From NCBI GenBank assembly GCA_934589225.1, contig CAKTNS010000001.1:248001-312000 (forward strand): a DNA stretch of 64,000 nt, given 5' to 3'. The stretch is from an uncultured Oscillospiraceae bacterium. Its GTDB lineage: Bacteria; Bacillota; Clostridia; Oscillospirales; Oscillospiraceae. The position numbers and the translations under genes are program-made. Positions 22,833 through 31,879 of the stretch are shown here, piece by piece (position 1 is the stretch's first letter; each line of letters begins with the position of its first letter). The notes under the pieces were generated by a model, which saw only the letters and a list, made by a program, of their open reading frames with translations, was not told the DNA's origin and made no database searches.

Positions 22833-23054
22833 TTACTCGCCCCGTTCGCTGCTGACCACTTTGCCGATGTTCCACAGGTGGACAACGGTTTCCTCGGCGG
22901 AACGCTTTTCTTCTTCGTTGGCGTACTCCACAAAAACCGTGTGGGCAGAGCAATCCACGCACTCTACCTGCACATTCCAGCCGCCCTCATGCAGCAGCAT
23001 TCCGGGGCCACGGCAAATGGGGCATTCTTCCAACATCATTTTCTCGTCCATCAT
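22833..23054 (-). CDS. Lar-like small zinc-ribbon protein
   Basis: ATG 23054 (AAGGAG upstream) gives 73 residues. Zinc knuckles CPIC (about 11-14) and CVDC (about 33-36), then an acidic segment ending ETVVHLWNIGK. This is the Lar restriction-alleviation-like layout (two CxxC knuckles, then EEA...WN). True anti-restriction function is not shown. It starts 10 bases after the DUF2344 gene and may be in its operon. Confidence 0.65.
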   Translation of the reverse strand: MMDEKMMLEECPICRGPGMLLHEGGWNVQVECVDCSAHTVFVEYANEEEKRSAEETVVHLWNIGKVVSSERGE

Positions 23055-23064
23055 TACATTCTCC

Positions 23065-23724
23065 TTATCGAAATATATTTTTCTGACTGTCGTAAATTTC
23101 TTCTCTTGCCACATGGCAAAAGTCCGGGGCCAGTTCCGGCAGATAGACCTTGATGGCCTCCAGCAATTGATTGGGGTTCAGGGTGGGGTTCTGGCAGCAG
23201 ATACAGGCCTTCAGCAGCAGCTGCCCCGCTCCCCCCTCCTCCATGCCCAGGACATGGAGCATGGGGATGATGTCCTGGTCCACCGGACCGTTCTTCCCCT
23301 TTTTGGAAACCACCAGGCTTTCCCGGGAAAAGAGGGCCAGAATGGCTTCCATAGCCCCCTGGGGGATGCCCCGGTCATATTCCAGGGTGAGTCTGCATTG
23401 AAGCAGGGCCAGATCCCGGAGCTTTCGCCCTCCCTGATAGCAGGCAAGGCCCTTGACACCGGGCACCAGGCAGGCATTGAGCCGCCCCAGGATTTCCTCC
23501 TCCGGCACCGGTTCCCCCTCCAAATCAAAGTCCAGCAGTTCACACTGACTTTCCACCCCTACAGACAACGGCAGGGCAATGGATACCGAGGGCCTGGGGT
23601 TAAAGCCTTTGGTGTGGGTCAGGGGCAGGCCCGCCCGCTTAAAGGAACGCTGAAACACCCGCATCAAATCCAGGTGGGACATCCAGACGGCGGTACCGGT
23701 TTTCTCAAATAAAAGCCTAATCAT
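23065..23724 (-). CDS. TIGR03936/DUF2344 radical-SAM-associated protein
   Basis: Start ATG 23724, overlapping the upstream radical-SAM gene by 8 bases; 219 residues. WMSHLDLMRVFQRSFKRAGLPLTHTKGFNPRP is characteristic of the family (SHLD.....RA.RR...P...T.GFNP.P). It is nearly always encoded next to or fused with the TIGR03960 protein. The pair is thought to modify tRNA or another nucleic acid. That role is inferred from family context, not shown. Confidence 0.85.
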   Translation of the reverse strand: MIRLLFEKTGTAVWMSHLDLMRVFQRSFKRAGLPLTHTKGFNPRPSVSIALPLSVGVESQCELLDFDLEGEPVPEEEILGRLNACLVPGVKGLACYQGGRKLRDLALLQCRLTLEYDRGIPQGAMEAILALFSRESLVVSKKGKNGPVDQDIIPMLHVLGMEEGGAGQLLLKACICCQNPTLNPNQLLEAIKVYLPELAPDFCHVAREEIYDSQKNIFR

Positions 23725-25552
23725 CGCACCGGACCTCCTTGAGCAGCTGGGAAGCACCGCACCCGGCGCAGCCATGGCGGCAATCCGGGGTCACCCGGCC
23801 CTGGTAGGCCTCCCGCCGTTCCCGCAGCAAAAATTTCTTGGTAACGCCTACATCGATCATATCCCAGGGCAAAATCTCGTCCTCCCCGTAGCCACGGACG
23901 GTGTAGAAATCCGGGTCCACGCCGCACTTTTGGAAAGCATCCTGCCACAAATCGTAGCGGAAATACTCGTCCCAGCCGTCCAGCCTGGCCCCCTGTCTGA
24001 CGGCCTCCTCGATCACGGGGCCAAGACGGCGGTCTCCCCGGGCAAACACCGCTTCCAGGCGGCTTAAATCCGGGCTGTGGTAATCATATTCAATGGATTT
24101 GGAATAGAAATGGTCTTTAAGCAGCTTGCACCGGCGCAGATACTCCTGGGGCGTGATCTGCTGCTCCCACTGGAAAGGCGTGTGGGGCTTGGGTACAAAA
24201 TAAGCCGTGGCCACGTGGACCCGCAAACCCCGCTTTTTGTTGACGGCGTGTTCCTTCCAGGCCTGGATGACCTTGTAGACCAGCTCCGCAATGCCCAATA
24301 CGTCCTCGTCGGTTTCTGTCGGCAGACCCAGCATGAAATAGAGTTTGACGCTGCTCCATCCCCCGGCAAAGGCCTGGGTACAGGTGGTCAGAATTTCTTC
24401 CTCTGTCAGATTCTTATTGATCACATCCCGCAGCCGCTGGGTTCCCGCTTCCGGGGCGAAGGTCAGGCCGGATTTCCGAACCGCCTGAAGTTTCTCCATC
24501 AGTTCCCGGGAAAAGTTGTCCGCCCGCAGGGATGGCACCGACAGGGAAATGTGGTTTGCCTCACAGTAGGGCAGCATCTGATCTGTCAGTGCTTTCAGCC
24601 CCCGGTAATCCGAGGTGGAAAGGCTGGATAGGGTGACTTCGTTGAAGCCCGTGTTTTCCATCAGCTGCCGGGCCTGGTCATACAGGACCTCCGGGCTTTT
24701 TTTCCGCACCGGACGGCAGGAAAAGCCCGCCTGACAGAAGCGGCAGCCACGGATGCAGCCCCGGAACACTTCCAGGTTGGCCCGGTCGTGGACGATTTCT
24801 GTAGAGGGAACGATCATTTCTGTGGGGAAATAGGCGGTATCTAAGTTTTCAACGATCCGTTTTGTAACCACCTCCGGGGCCCCGTCCACCGGGATCACCG
24901 CCCGCAGAATGCCCTGGTCATCATATTGGTGGGTATAGAAGGAGGGCACATAAACCCCGGGAATGTTCGAGACCTCTTTTAGAAATTGGTCTTTTTCCCA
25001 GTTGCCCTGTTTGGCCCTCCGGTAGCAATCCAGTATTTGGACAGTACTCTCCTCCCCTTCTCCCAGGGAAAAGAAATCCACAAACTCCGCCAGGGGTTCC
25101 GGATTAAAGGCACAGACACCACCGGCAAAGACCATATTTTTGAGGTCCTTCCGGTCCTTGGCGTGGAGAGGAATACCGGAGAGCCGGAGCATGTTCAAAA
25201 TATTGGAATAGGACATTTCGTAGCCGATGGTAAAGGCCACCATGTCAAAGTCCTTTACCGGGTCCTGGCTCTCCAGGGCCCACAGGGGGAGATTATTATC
25301 CACCATGGCTCGCTCCATATCCCCCCAGGGAGCAAAGACCCGCTCGCACCATACATCCGGAATTTGGTTCATGACCCCATATAGAATCCGCATTCCCACA
25401 TTGGACATGCCGATCTCATAGGTATCCGGGAAGCAGAACGCCACTCGCAGGGCCACATCTTCCTTGTTCTTGCAAATCTGCCCCCATTCACCGCCTACAT
25501 ATCTTGCAGGCTTCTGAACCGTGGGCAGAATGCGATTCTTGAGTTCTGTCAT
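23717..25552 (-). CDS. TIGR03960-family B12-binding-domain radical-SAM protein
   Basis: 611 residues. N-terminal B12-binding-like region (VALRVAFCFPDTYEIGMSNVGM), then the radical-SAM core with cluster motif CIRGCRFCQAG (CxxxCxxC) near residue 265-275. FAPEAGTQRLRDVINKN follows. It would bind a 4Fe-4S cluster and SAM. The C-terminal end has a CxHGCAGCG motif. Substrate unknown; the partner gene overlaps downstream. Confidence 0.9.
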   Translation of the reverse strand: MTELKNRILPTVQKPARYVGGEWGQICKNKEDVALRVAFCFPDTYEIGMSNVGMRILYGVMNQIPDVWCERVFAPWGDMERAMVDNNLPLWALESQDPVKDFDMVAFTIGYEMSYSNILNMLRLSGIPLHAKDRKDLKNMVFAGGVCAFNPEPLAEFVDFFSLGEGEESTVQILDCYRRAKQGNWEKDQFLKEVSNIPGVYVPSFYTHQYDDQGILRAVIPVDGAPEVVTKRIVENLDTAYFPTEMIVPSTEIVHDRANLEVFRGCIRGCRFCQAGFSCRPVRKKSPEVLYDQARQLMENTGFNEVTLSSLSTSDYRGLKALTDQMLPYCEANHISLSVPSLRADNFSRELMEKLQAVRKSGLTFAPEAGTQRLRDVINKNLTEEEILTTCTQAFAGGWSSVKLYFMLGLPTETDEDVLGIAELVYKVIQAWKEHAVNKKRGLRVHVATAYFVPKPHTPFQWEQQITPQEYLRRCKLLKDHFYSKSIEYDYHSPDLSRLEAVFARGDRRLGPVIEEAVRQGARLDGWDEYFRYDLWQDAFQKCGVDPDFYTVRGYGEDEILPWDMIDVGVTKKFLLRERREAYQGRVTPDCRHGCAGCGASQLLKEVRCDD

Positions 25553-25579
25553 CTTCTTACCTCTTTGGAATTGGTAGCC

Positions 25580-26143
25580 CTATTGTACTCTGAGTTTGCC
25601 ATCTTTGCAAGTGATATTTCGGGCAGCCATCCAAAGAACCAGAATGGCCCCAGGGTACAGGCCCAACCAAAGAAGCCCCAGCCCCGCCAAAGCCCCTGTC
25701 AAGGCCCCTGTCAAGGCCCCGACCCGGCGGCAGATTTTCAAAGCCACCCCCTCGGAATGCCGGAATCGGATCAGGCAAAAAAGAATGTGCCCTCCATCCA
25801 GAGGGTAAATGGGCAGCAGATTATAAAGGCCCTGAACCAAACCGCATAGGGCGAGCCTGGGAAAGCATCTTCCCAGCAGCAGCAGTCCCAGGCTTCCCAC
25901 CGGACCCGCCGCCGCTGCCAACAGTTCCCGGCCATTGGAAAGTCCCCCGACCTCCATCGTGGCCCCTCTTTCCCCCAGCCGGATATTCCCCAGGGAACCG
26001 CCCAACGCCACGGCAACGGCCCCATGGCACAGTTCATGGAATAGAGCCGCCGTCACCGCCGCCGCAAGCCAGGGCAGAGGCAGCACCAGCAGTGCCAGAG
26101 CCAGCAGCACACAACCCCAACCAGACGCCTGTACCCTACCCAA
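25580..26143 (-). CDS. M50-family (site-2-type) membrane metalloprotease
   Basis: Several membrane helices with the zinc motif HELCH (residues 56-60 counted from the earlier start at 26203) and the third-ligand motif YPLDGGHI (Asp about 80 residues later). This is the SpoIVFB/site-2 protease pattern. I favour the TTG at 26143, which has GGGGAG upstream and overlaps the previous stop by 8 bases; the ATG at 26203 is an alternative. It probably cleaves a membrane-bound regulator, perhaps in sporulation. Confidence 0.85.
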   Translation of the reverse strand: MGRVQASGWGCVLLALALLVLPLPWLAAAVTAALFHELCHGAVAVALGGSLGNIRLGERGATMEVGGLSNGRELLAAAAGPVGSLGLLLLGRCFPRLALCGLVQGLYNLLPIYPLDGGHILFCLIRFRHSEGVALKICRRVGALTGALTGALAGLGLLWLGLYPGAILVLWMAARNITCKDGKLRVQ

Positions 26144-26387
26144 TTCCAGCTCCCCGCAGGATGCTCTGGCAAAACACCGCCACAGCCTGTCCGGGCGCGA
26201 CACCCTGCCGCAACCCCAAAAGCAGCTGCCCCAGGGCCTCCTTGGTCACCTGAGGGTCTCCGGGCAGCAGCAGTTCCTCCAAAACCGGTCTTGGGAGAAA
26301 CAGCGCCGTCAGCAGCATTGCGGCGGCAAGAATCAGAAAAACTTTTTTGTGCTCCTTCCGGGGCCCATACTCGATCCGGTAGCCCAT
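26136..26387 (-). CDS. Small single-pass membrane protein
   Basis: ATG 26387 after GGGGAGGGGAGG; 83 residues with one membrane helix (VFLILAAAMLLTALFLPRPV, about 16-35) and an outer domain of about 50 residues. It overlaps the M50 protease gene, so it may be its partner or regulator, like SpoIVFA with SpoIVFB. That parallel is inference. Confidence 0.55.
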   Translation of the reverse strand: MGYRIEYGPRKEHKKVFLILAAAMLLTALFLPRPVLEELLLPGDPQVTKEALGQLLLGLRQGVAPGQAVAVFCQSILRGAGIG

Positions 26388-26461
26388 AGCCTCCCCTCCC
26401 CCACAATATATGTCAGGCAACAGAAAACCATACCGATGATTTCTAAAAAATCGTTTACCCC

Positions 26462-26490
26462 TTGACATCCCGACAATTATTGAGTATAAT
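26462..26490 (+). promoter_or_regulatory. Perfect-consensus promoter of tRNA-Pro(CGG)
   Basis: TTGACA (26462-26467), 17 bases, TATAAT (26485-26490), 11 bases before the tRNA. Confidence 0.88.
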
Positions 26491-26501
26491 ACTGGGGCTA
26501 T

Positions 26502-26578
26502 CGGGGTGTGGCGAAGTTTGGTATCGCGCTTGGTTCGGGTCCAAGAGGCCTCGGGTTCGAATCCCGACACTCCGACCA
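26502..26578 (+). tRNA. tRNA-Pro (anticodon CGG)
   Basis: Acceptor CGGGGTG pairs with CACTCCG. The anticodon stem CTTGG/CCAAG encloses TTCGGGT, giving anticodon CGG. The T-arm is CGGGTTCGAATCCCG, and CCA is encoded. The flanking terminator is duplicated about 1.1 kb downstream. Confidence 0.95.
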
Positions 26579-26625
26579 TATAAGGCGAAACGCTGAAATC
26601 TCTAAAGGATTTCGGCGTTTTCCTT
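26576..26625 (+). repeat. Left copy of imperfect direct repeat (tRNA-Pro 3' end plus terminator)
   Basis: CCA, then ATAAGGC, AAACGCTG and a hairpin AACGCTGAAATC/GGATTTCGGCGTT with T-run. This is the tRNA terminator. A copy with about 80% identity lies at 27702-27751, and differences inside the stem are compensatory. The pair flanks the integrase remnant and the S51 peptidase gene. Confidence 0.7.
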
Positions 26626-26686
26626 TTCCGTGGCTCCGCGCTTGGTTTTTGATAGATTTTAGAGTAACCAAGAGGAGCGTTTTTAC

Positions 26687-26923
26687 ATGAGAAAAAAGGG
26701 AATTATTACGATGGCCGTAAGGGAATCCGCTACGGATTCCTTTGGGAGATTTTTACTAACCAAGCGCGGGGGCGGCGTAAAAACCAAGACCATTGAAACC
26801 TACAGTCAGCATTTTCACGCTATTTCCAAGCATCTGGACGTGCGCCAAGAGATAGCGGGAATGACTGCCGAGGACTTGCGGAATATGGTTATTTCGATGC
26901 AGGAAAGCAAAGGAGATAAAACA
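26687..26923 (+). pseudogene. Truncated tyrosine-recombinase (integrase) N-terminus
   Basis: About 79 codons. FGRFLLTKRGGGVKTKTIETYSQHFHAISKHLD...LRNMVISMQESKG matches the SAM-like core-binding region of phage-type integrases. The catalytic R-H-R-Y domain is missing; the frame runs straight into the S51 peptidase gene. The peptidase has its own ribosome site, so this is best read as the stump of an integrase next to its tRNA target. Confidence 0.7.
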
Positions 26924-27589
26924 ATGATTAACATTTTACTTGAAGGATTTGACATAGATGCGCCTTGGCTCTATGACGAATTGAAAAACTACATACAGCC
27001 AAATCATTCTGTTGCGGTCGTAGCGTTCTCCTTTAGAGACAACTGTGTAAAATCCTTGTCGGATTGGAATGCTTTGTATAGCAAGGAATGTGGCAAATAT
27101 CACGATGGGATTGTTGGAGGCTTTACTGCTTATGGCATCCCGGAAGAAAACATTAGCTTTATCAATTATTTCACCGACACAAAGGAATCTGCAGCTCAAA
27201 AAATCAAAAGCGCAGACATTGTATATTTTCTTGGTGGGCTGCCGGACAGAATGATGGATCGAATCAGAGAGTTCGATTTGTGTGATATTTTGATGCAACA
27301 TGATGGGATTCTGATGGGCTATAGTGCCGGTGCTGTCATTCAGTTAGCAGAGTACCATTTGTCTCCCGACGATGATTACCCAGAATTTAGGTATTATAAG
27401 GGGCTTCCTTATCTGAATGATTTTTATTTGGAAGTTCACTATGAGGGGACTTCGGAACAGGATGAGTCGATACAACGGGTACTTGCTGAACGTGGTAAAA
27501 CCGTGTATGCAACCGCTGTGCGAGCTGGCGCAATTCTCGTGGATAATGGAAACCTTAAACTGCTCGGTGATGTCAAAATTTTTCGATGA
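26924..27589 (+). CDS. Peptidase S51 family (dipeptidase E-like)
   Basis: ATG 26924 with AAAGGAG at 26910-26916; 221 residues. GYSAGA (residues about 132-137) is the nucleophile elbow with Ser. DIVYFLGGLPDRM before it and LEVHYE after it fit the Ser-His arrangement of S51, an aspartyl-dipeptidase or cyanophycinase-like fold. It is more AT-rich than the neighbours and behind an integrase stump, so probably islet cargo. Confidence 0.82.
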   Translation: MINILLEGFDIDAPWLYDELKNYIQPNHSVAVVAFSFRDNCVKSLSDWNALYSKECGKYHDGIVGGFTAYGIPEENISFINYFTDTKESAAQKIKSADIVYFLGGLPDRMMDRIREFDLCDILMQHDGILMGYSAGAVIQLAEYHLSPDDDYPEFRYYKGLPYLNDFYLEVHYEGTSEQDESIQRVLAERGKTVYATAVRAGAILVDNGNLKLLGDVKIFR

Positions 27590-27701
27590 TGTATGCTTGC
27601 TTGCGCTATAGAACATATCTCTCACACTGCATTTACAATACGCCGTTGCAAAAATCTGTGCGTTCCTGCCTATAAAATAAAATCCGTTATGAACACCCGC
27701 A

Positions 27702-27751
27702 CCAAATAAGGCAAAACGCTGGAATCTCAACGGGATTCCAGCGTTTTGCTT
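27702..27751 (+). repeat. Right copy of imperfect direct repeat; also a terminator
   Basis: CCA, AATAAGGC, AAAACGCTG and a hairpin AACGCTGGAATC/GGATTCCAGCGTT with T-run. Matches 26576-26625. It is preceded by ACACCCGCA, a worn version of the tRNA 3' acceptor. It ends transcription of the islet. The gap 27590-27701 has nothing else clear. Confidence 0.7.
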
Positions 27752-27768
27752 TTATTCTTTTGTCGCTG

Positions 27769-28782
27769 TCAGGCGTTTTTCTGCGCCATCATGGCCCGAT
27801 GCTGAATCATCTGGGCGGTGATGGATATGGCGATCTCCGCCGGGGTCTGGGCCAGGATGCTCAGGCCGATGGGGGTAGTGATGCGCTCTAAGTCCTGGTC
27901 TGTGCAGCCGAATTCCTCTTTCAGGCGGCGGAACACACCGGCTTTTTTGTGTGCGCTGCCAATGACGCCGATGTAAGAGGCGGGGGTGCGGAGGATTTGG
28001 GCTTGGAGCACCGTGTCATAGGAGTGGCCCCGGGTCATGATGCAGACCAGGTCCTTGTCTGTAACGGTAATAAAATCACCGATCCGCTCAAAGTCCACCA
28101 GGAGCACCTGCTCTGCCTGGGGGAACAGCCCCCGGTCGGCAAATTCCGGACGGTCGTCCAAGGCCACACAGCGGAAGCCCACATGGGCCAGCACCGGAAC
28201 CAGCTCCTGGGCAACATGGCCGCAGCCCAGGATATAGACCCGGCTGGAAGAGCTGATTTGTTCCAGGAAGTATTCTCTCCCCTCGAAATTCAGCCGTCTG
28301 GGAACCTGACCCAGAGGCGTGGGGAACCGGCCCATATCGGAAACAACGCCATCCTCCCCACAAACTGCCAGGCGGCCGCTTGCGCTGAGCTCCTCCACCA
28401 GCCACACATCCCGGCCATCCTCCATGGCCCTATCCGCCTGACGGGCAACAGCCATGGCCTGGGCATCGTGGGCGGCGATAAAGTGGAAATAAACGCTGCA
28501 ATTGCCGCCGCAGATCATGCCGAGATTCTGTACATCCTCCCGGGTCAGCGTAAAATCCTGGCCCCGGGAGGTTTTTTCTTCCAGAACTTTCTGTGCGATT
28601 TTCACGGAGCGATACTCCACCGCACCGCCGCCGATGGTGCCGCAGATGCGGCCCTCCTGCCATACCAGCATTCTGGCACCCGCCCCTCGGGGGGTTGCGC
28701 CGGAGGAGGCGATGACCGTCACCAGCACCAGGTCCTCCCCCTGCTCCAGCCGCTGCCGGATTTCACGGAACATTTTTTTCAT
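27769..28782 (-). CDS. xdhC: XdhC/CoxI-family molybdenum hydroxylase maturation protein
   Basis: 337 residues. N-terminal XdhC domain (VTVIASSGATPRGAGARMLV, TIGGGAVEYRS, MICGGNCSVYFHFI) and a C-terminal NAD-binding-like Rossmann domain (VYILGCGHVAQELVPVLAHVGF, CIMTRGHSYD, YIGVIGSAHKK). XdhC proteins bind Mo cofactor and direct its sulfuration before insertion into xanthine-dehydrogenase-type enzymes. It is the last gene of the minus-strand molybdenum operon. Confidence 0.9.
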   Translation of the reverse strand: MKKMFREIRQRLEQGEDLVLVTVIASSGATPRGAGARMLVWQEGRICGTIGGGAVEYRSVKIAQKVLEEKTSRGQDFTLTREDVQNLGMICGGNCSVYFHFIAAHDAQAMAVARQADRAMEDGRDVWLVEELSASGRLAVCGEDGVVSDMGRFPTPLGQVPRRLNFEGREYFLEQISSSSRVYILGCGHVAQELVPVLAHVGFRCVALDDRPEFADRGLFPQAEQVLLVDFERIGDFITVTDKDLVCIMTRGHSYDTVLQAQILRTPASYIGVIGSAHKKAGVFRRLKEEFGCTDQDLERITTPIGLSILAQTPAEIAISITAQMIQHRAMMAQKNA

Positions 28783-28794
28783 TGATTAACCTCC

Positions 28795-29400
28795 TTAAAT
28801 GGGTACACAGCCGATTTCCTCTACTTTCCAGTCTCCGTTTTCCCAGCAAAGCCGGGTCACGGAGCCATAGGGAAGGGACACGGTTCTGATATTTGCCATT
28901 GGAATTTGTTGAATGCCGCAAAGAAACGCGCGAATCACCGTCAGGTGGGCGACCACCGCCACACTTTCCTGGGTTTTTCCAAGGATTTCTTTTAACGCAC
29001 CCTCAAACCGCCGGGCGCATTCTTCCAGGGGTTCCCCACCGGGAGGCGGCAAGGTGGGGTCTTCTCCCCGCTGGACATAGAAACTTGGCCATCTTTTTTC
29101 GATTTCCGAAAAAGGCAGCCCCTCCCAGATGCCGGCATGCTGCTCCCGCAAATCTTGGTGGATGCGCAATGGAATGTCCATGGCCCGGGCCGTATCCAGT
29201 GCCCGAAGCAAGGGACTGGTGTAACATTGCCGGACCCCTCGGGCCCGGAGATAGGCCCCGGCTCTGCGGCCCTGAAGTTCCCCTTCCCGGCTCAAAGGAA
29301 TGTCCGTAATGCCGATGCAGTACCGGCCTTCCCCGGGAAACACAGGCGTTCCGTGCCGGACCAGGTATACATGGCGTGGCTTTTCAAAATCCTTGACCAT
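28795..29400 (-). CDS. Histidine phosphatase family protein
   Basis: 201 residues. RHGTPVFPGEGRY holds the catalytic RHG; YTSPLLRALDTA and VVAHLTVIRAF supply the second Arg and His. This is the cobC/PGM-like small-molecule phosphatase fold. Position in the operon suggests a pathway-specific dephosphorylation, perhaps on a nucleotide or cofactor precursor (inference). Confidence 0.88.
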   Translation of the reverse strand: MVKDFEKPRHVYLVRHGTPVFPGEGRYCIGITDIPLSREGELQGRRAGAYLRARGVRQCYTSPLLRALDTARAMDIPLRIHQDLREQHAGIWEGLPFSEIEKRWPSFYVQRGEDPTLPPPGGEPLEECARRFEGALKEILGKTQESVAVVAHLTVIRAFLCGIQQIPMANIRTVSLPYGSVTRLCWENGDWKVEEIGCVPI

Positions 29401-29414
29401 GAGCCTCCCCCCCC

Positions 29415-30605
29415 TTATCTTAAAATATGCCGCTTGCCCAAATACAGCGGGCGGTCATCACAGGATGCGGCGGTGGTTTCAATATGAACCGAAAGCCTCG
29501 GATACAGGGAACGGGCAGCGGCATAAAGCGCATTTTTCTGCCCGGAAACCAGGGTTTTTGCGCAGATGTAGAGCCCATTTTCATACCGGGCGGTGTAGTC
29601 CACAAGGGTGGGGACGGAAAAGAGGACGCTGTCCAATGCCTCCATGCTGACCGTGCCTTCAAACCGGGACACGGGGCCAATGCGCCGGGTAACGCCGCCG
29701 CAGGGGCAAGGGGGCAGAAAACGGGTATAGTCCCCGGTGCGGTATCGGATCAGGGGCATGGCTTCCAGGCCGACGGTGGTAATGACCAGCTCCCCATAGG
29801 CTCCCTGGGGCAGCACCCGGCCCTGGGAGTCTACAATTTCCGCAATGATATGATTTTCCCGCAGGTGCATCCCCTCCAAAGCCGGACAGGTCACGGCTCC
29901 CCCCAGGCCGCACTCCCGGCTGCCGTAGTGGGGATAAAGGGGCCCCTCCAAAAGGGCCTCCAAAGCCTTCATGACCCCGGCGGGGCAGGCATCCCCGGAG
30001 ACCAAAGCACGGCGGATGGGAAGCCCGGGATACAGCCGCAGCAGGCCCAAAAGCGGCACCGGAAAGCCAATATAGGCCGTGGCCCCTGTTTGTTCTATCT
30101 GCCGGGCCGCTTCTTCCCAGCATGCCCCGACATGGCCCCGAACAGGAACGGCCCCCAAACGCTCCACCGCCCGGGCGATCAGGTCTCCCAGGCCGAAGGC
30201 CCCGGAATAGGGGAAGGCAATCAGGCATTTTTCCCCGGGTGACAGCATTTCCGAGATACCGGCAGCAAAAAATCCCACGGTATTTTGGCAGTCCTCCTCC
30301 GTATAAAACACCCGTTTGGCAGGGCCCGTGGTGCCGGAGGTGGCCCCGGAGATCACCCGGCTGACCTGGGCCTGAGAGGTGGCAAGATACCGCCCCGGGT
30401 GTTCTGACAGCATCTGAGGGGTGGTGAAAGGCAGTTCAGACAGGGCTTCCAGAGAAGGAACCTGTCTCGGCAGGCCCTGACTTTTGGGCAGGCGGCCCAG
30501 AGTCTCATTCAGGCGGCGCAATTGCAGCTCTTGCAGGTTCTCCCGGGTCAAGTGGGAAATCCCCTCAACGGTCTTAATCCATAGTTCCAGTTTCGTCCGA
30601 TCCAT
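29415..30605 (-). CDS. DVU_1553-type AMP-dependent ligase (phenylacetate-CoA ligase-like)
   Basis: 396 residues. SGATSGTTGPAKRVFYTEED is the adenylation P-loop, YGSRECGLGGAV the A5 motif, and LVITTVGLEAMPLIRYRTGDY the A7/A8 region. It resembles PaaK-like acyl-CoA ligases but is shorter. It overlaps the radical-SAM gene by 32 bases. Probably activates an unknown carboxylate during cofactor or enzyme maturation. Confidence 0.85.
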   Translation of the reverse strand: MDRTKLELWIKTVEGISHLTRENLQELQLRRLNETLGRLPKSQGLPRQVPSLEALSELPFTTPQMLSEHPGRYLATSQAQVSRVISGATSGTTGPAKRVFYTEEDCQNTVGFFAAGISEMLSPGEKCLIAFPYSGAFGLGDLIARAVERLGAVPVRGHVGACWEEAARQIEQTGATAYIGFPVPLLGLLRLYPGLPIRRALVSGDACPAGVMKALEALLEGPLYPHYGSRECGLGGAVTCPALEGMHLRENHIIAEIVDSQGRVLPQGAYGELVITTVGLEAMPLIRYRTGDYTRFLPPCPCGGVTRRIGPVSRFEGTVSMEALDSVLFSVPTLVDYTARYENGLYICAKTLVSGQKNALYAAARSLYPRLSVHIETTAASCDDRPLYLGKRHILR

Positions 30606-31875
30606 AAAAACAAGTCAGATAGTGGGCGCAGAAAGGTTTGATTTTCCCCTCGGCGTATACGTGGAGGCTGCAACGGTGCAGCCGTTCGATGTTCAGGTTG
30701 CCCGCATCCTGGAAAACCATGGAAGAAAGGGTCAAGCTTCTGTGGCGCAAACAATACAAGAAGGTGTCAAAATCCATTTCATCGGAAAGCGCCCCCTGGG
30801 GGGCTGCTTCCTGGGGGTAGCGCCGCCAGTGCCGGGCCACATACTCCCGGTTGTGGGTTGCGCCGCACTTTTTCTGGGCGGAATGGGTGATATTCGATAG
30901 GGGCCGCAGCCCTCCTGTGGGCTCCACCAGAAAATTGGCATGAAAACCGCAGAGGGGATGGTCACATTGGGAGGGCATAAAGCTATCTAAAGGGATGCCC
31001 CCTTGCTCCGAAAGGTCCGCCATCAAATCATCCAGGGTATACCGGGCCCGGCTTCCCTCCGGGCAGCGGCCAAAATAGGAAACCGGCTGAAAATGAATGC
31101 CCCGAACCCCGGGAACCCTTGTCTTTGCAAAGGCCACCAATTCCCCCAAATTCTCCGTATTGACCCCGGGGACAACGGTCGGCACCAGGGTGACCCCCAG
31201 GCCCAGGGAAGCACACACATCGATTGCCCGGATTTTTTCTTCCAGCAAGGGTCTTCCCCGGAGTTTTTCATAAATTTCCTGCCGGGTGCCGTCAAACTGC
31301 AAAAAGACGATGTCCAGCCCCGCCTTGGCCAGGGCTTGGGCATATTCCGGGTCCCTGGCCAGCCGGAGGCCGTTGGTATTCACCTGAACATAGCTGCACC
31401 CAGCCTCTTTGGCGTACCGCACCAGCTCCGGCAAATCGTCCCGCAGGGTCGGCTCCCCGCCGGAGAGCTGTAGGAGGGGTTTTCCGCAGAGGGTACGAAT
31501 GCGGTCAATGGCCTTTTTCACCTGCTCCATGGGCATGTCCGCCTCCTGCTGCCCGCCGTCTGCAAAGCAGAAAGCACACCGAAGATCACACCGTTTTGTG
31601 ACCTCCAAAAGAACACAGCAGGAGCCTGATTCATGCTCCGGACAAAGGCCGCAGTTTTGGGGACACTGGGTTCCCAGTTCCCCCAAAGGCTGGGCGCACT
31701 GGGTCCATGTATCAAAATCCACATTGCCCCGCCACACATCAGCTGAAAAGGCCCCATGGTCCGGACACTGCTTGGAAAGGAATACGGAGCCGTCTTCCCG
31801 CTGTTCCAGCCGGGCCGGAATATTTTTAAGGCACACCGGGCATACCGACCGGGTCTTTCTGGGAAAGGATGCCAT
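30574..31875 (-). CDS. Radical-SAM protein of the molybdenum hydroxylase cluster (TrsS-like)
   Basis: 433 residues. N-terminal zinc-type Cys pairs (CPVCLKN ... CPDHG), then the SAM cluster motif CDLRCAFC (about residues 95-102), GGEPTLRDDL, and a Cys-rich C-terminal part (CDHPLCGFH, CAHYLTC). Architecture matches the MoaA-related enzymes of DVU_155x clusters. All conserved Cys positions are encoded as Cys here, not TGA. Substrate unknown. Confidence 0.85.
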   Translation of the reverse strand: MASFPRKTRSVCPVCLKNIPARLEQREDGSVFLSKQCPDHGAFSADVWRGNVDFDTWTQCAQPLGELGTQCPQNCGLCPEHESGSCCVLLEVTKRCDLRCAFCFADGGQQEADMPMEQVKKAIDRIRTLCGKPLLQLSGGEPTLRDDLPELVRYAKEAGCSYVQVNTNGLRLARDPEYAQALAKAGLDIVFLQFDGTRQEIYEKLRGRPLLEEKIRAIDVCASLGLGVTLVPTVVPGVNTENLGELVAFAKTRVPGVRGIHFQPVSYFGRCPEGSRARYTLDDLMADLSEQGGIPLDSFMPSQCDHPLCGFHANFLVEPTGGLRPLSNITHSAQKKCGATHNREYVARHWRRYPQEAAPQGALSDEMDFDTFLYCLRHRSLTLSSMVFQDAGNLNIERLHRCSLHVYAEGKIKPFCAHYLTCFYGSDETGTMD

Positions 31876-31879
31876 TTTT

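Noticed and set aside
26687..27589. A single 300-codon fusion of integrase and peptidase
   Set aside because: The peptidase has its own strong ribosome site and a start at 26924, and the integrase part lacks its catalytic domain, so a stump plus an intact gene is simpler.
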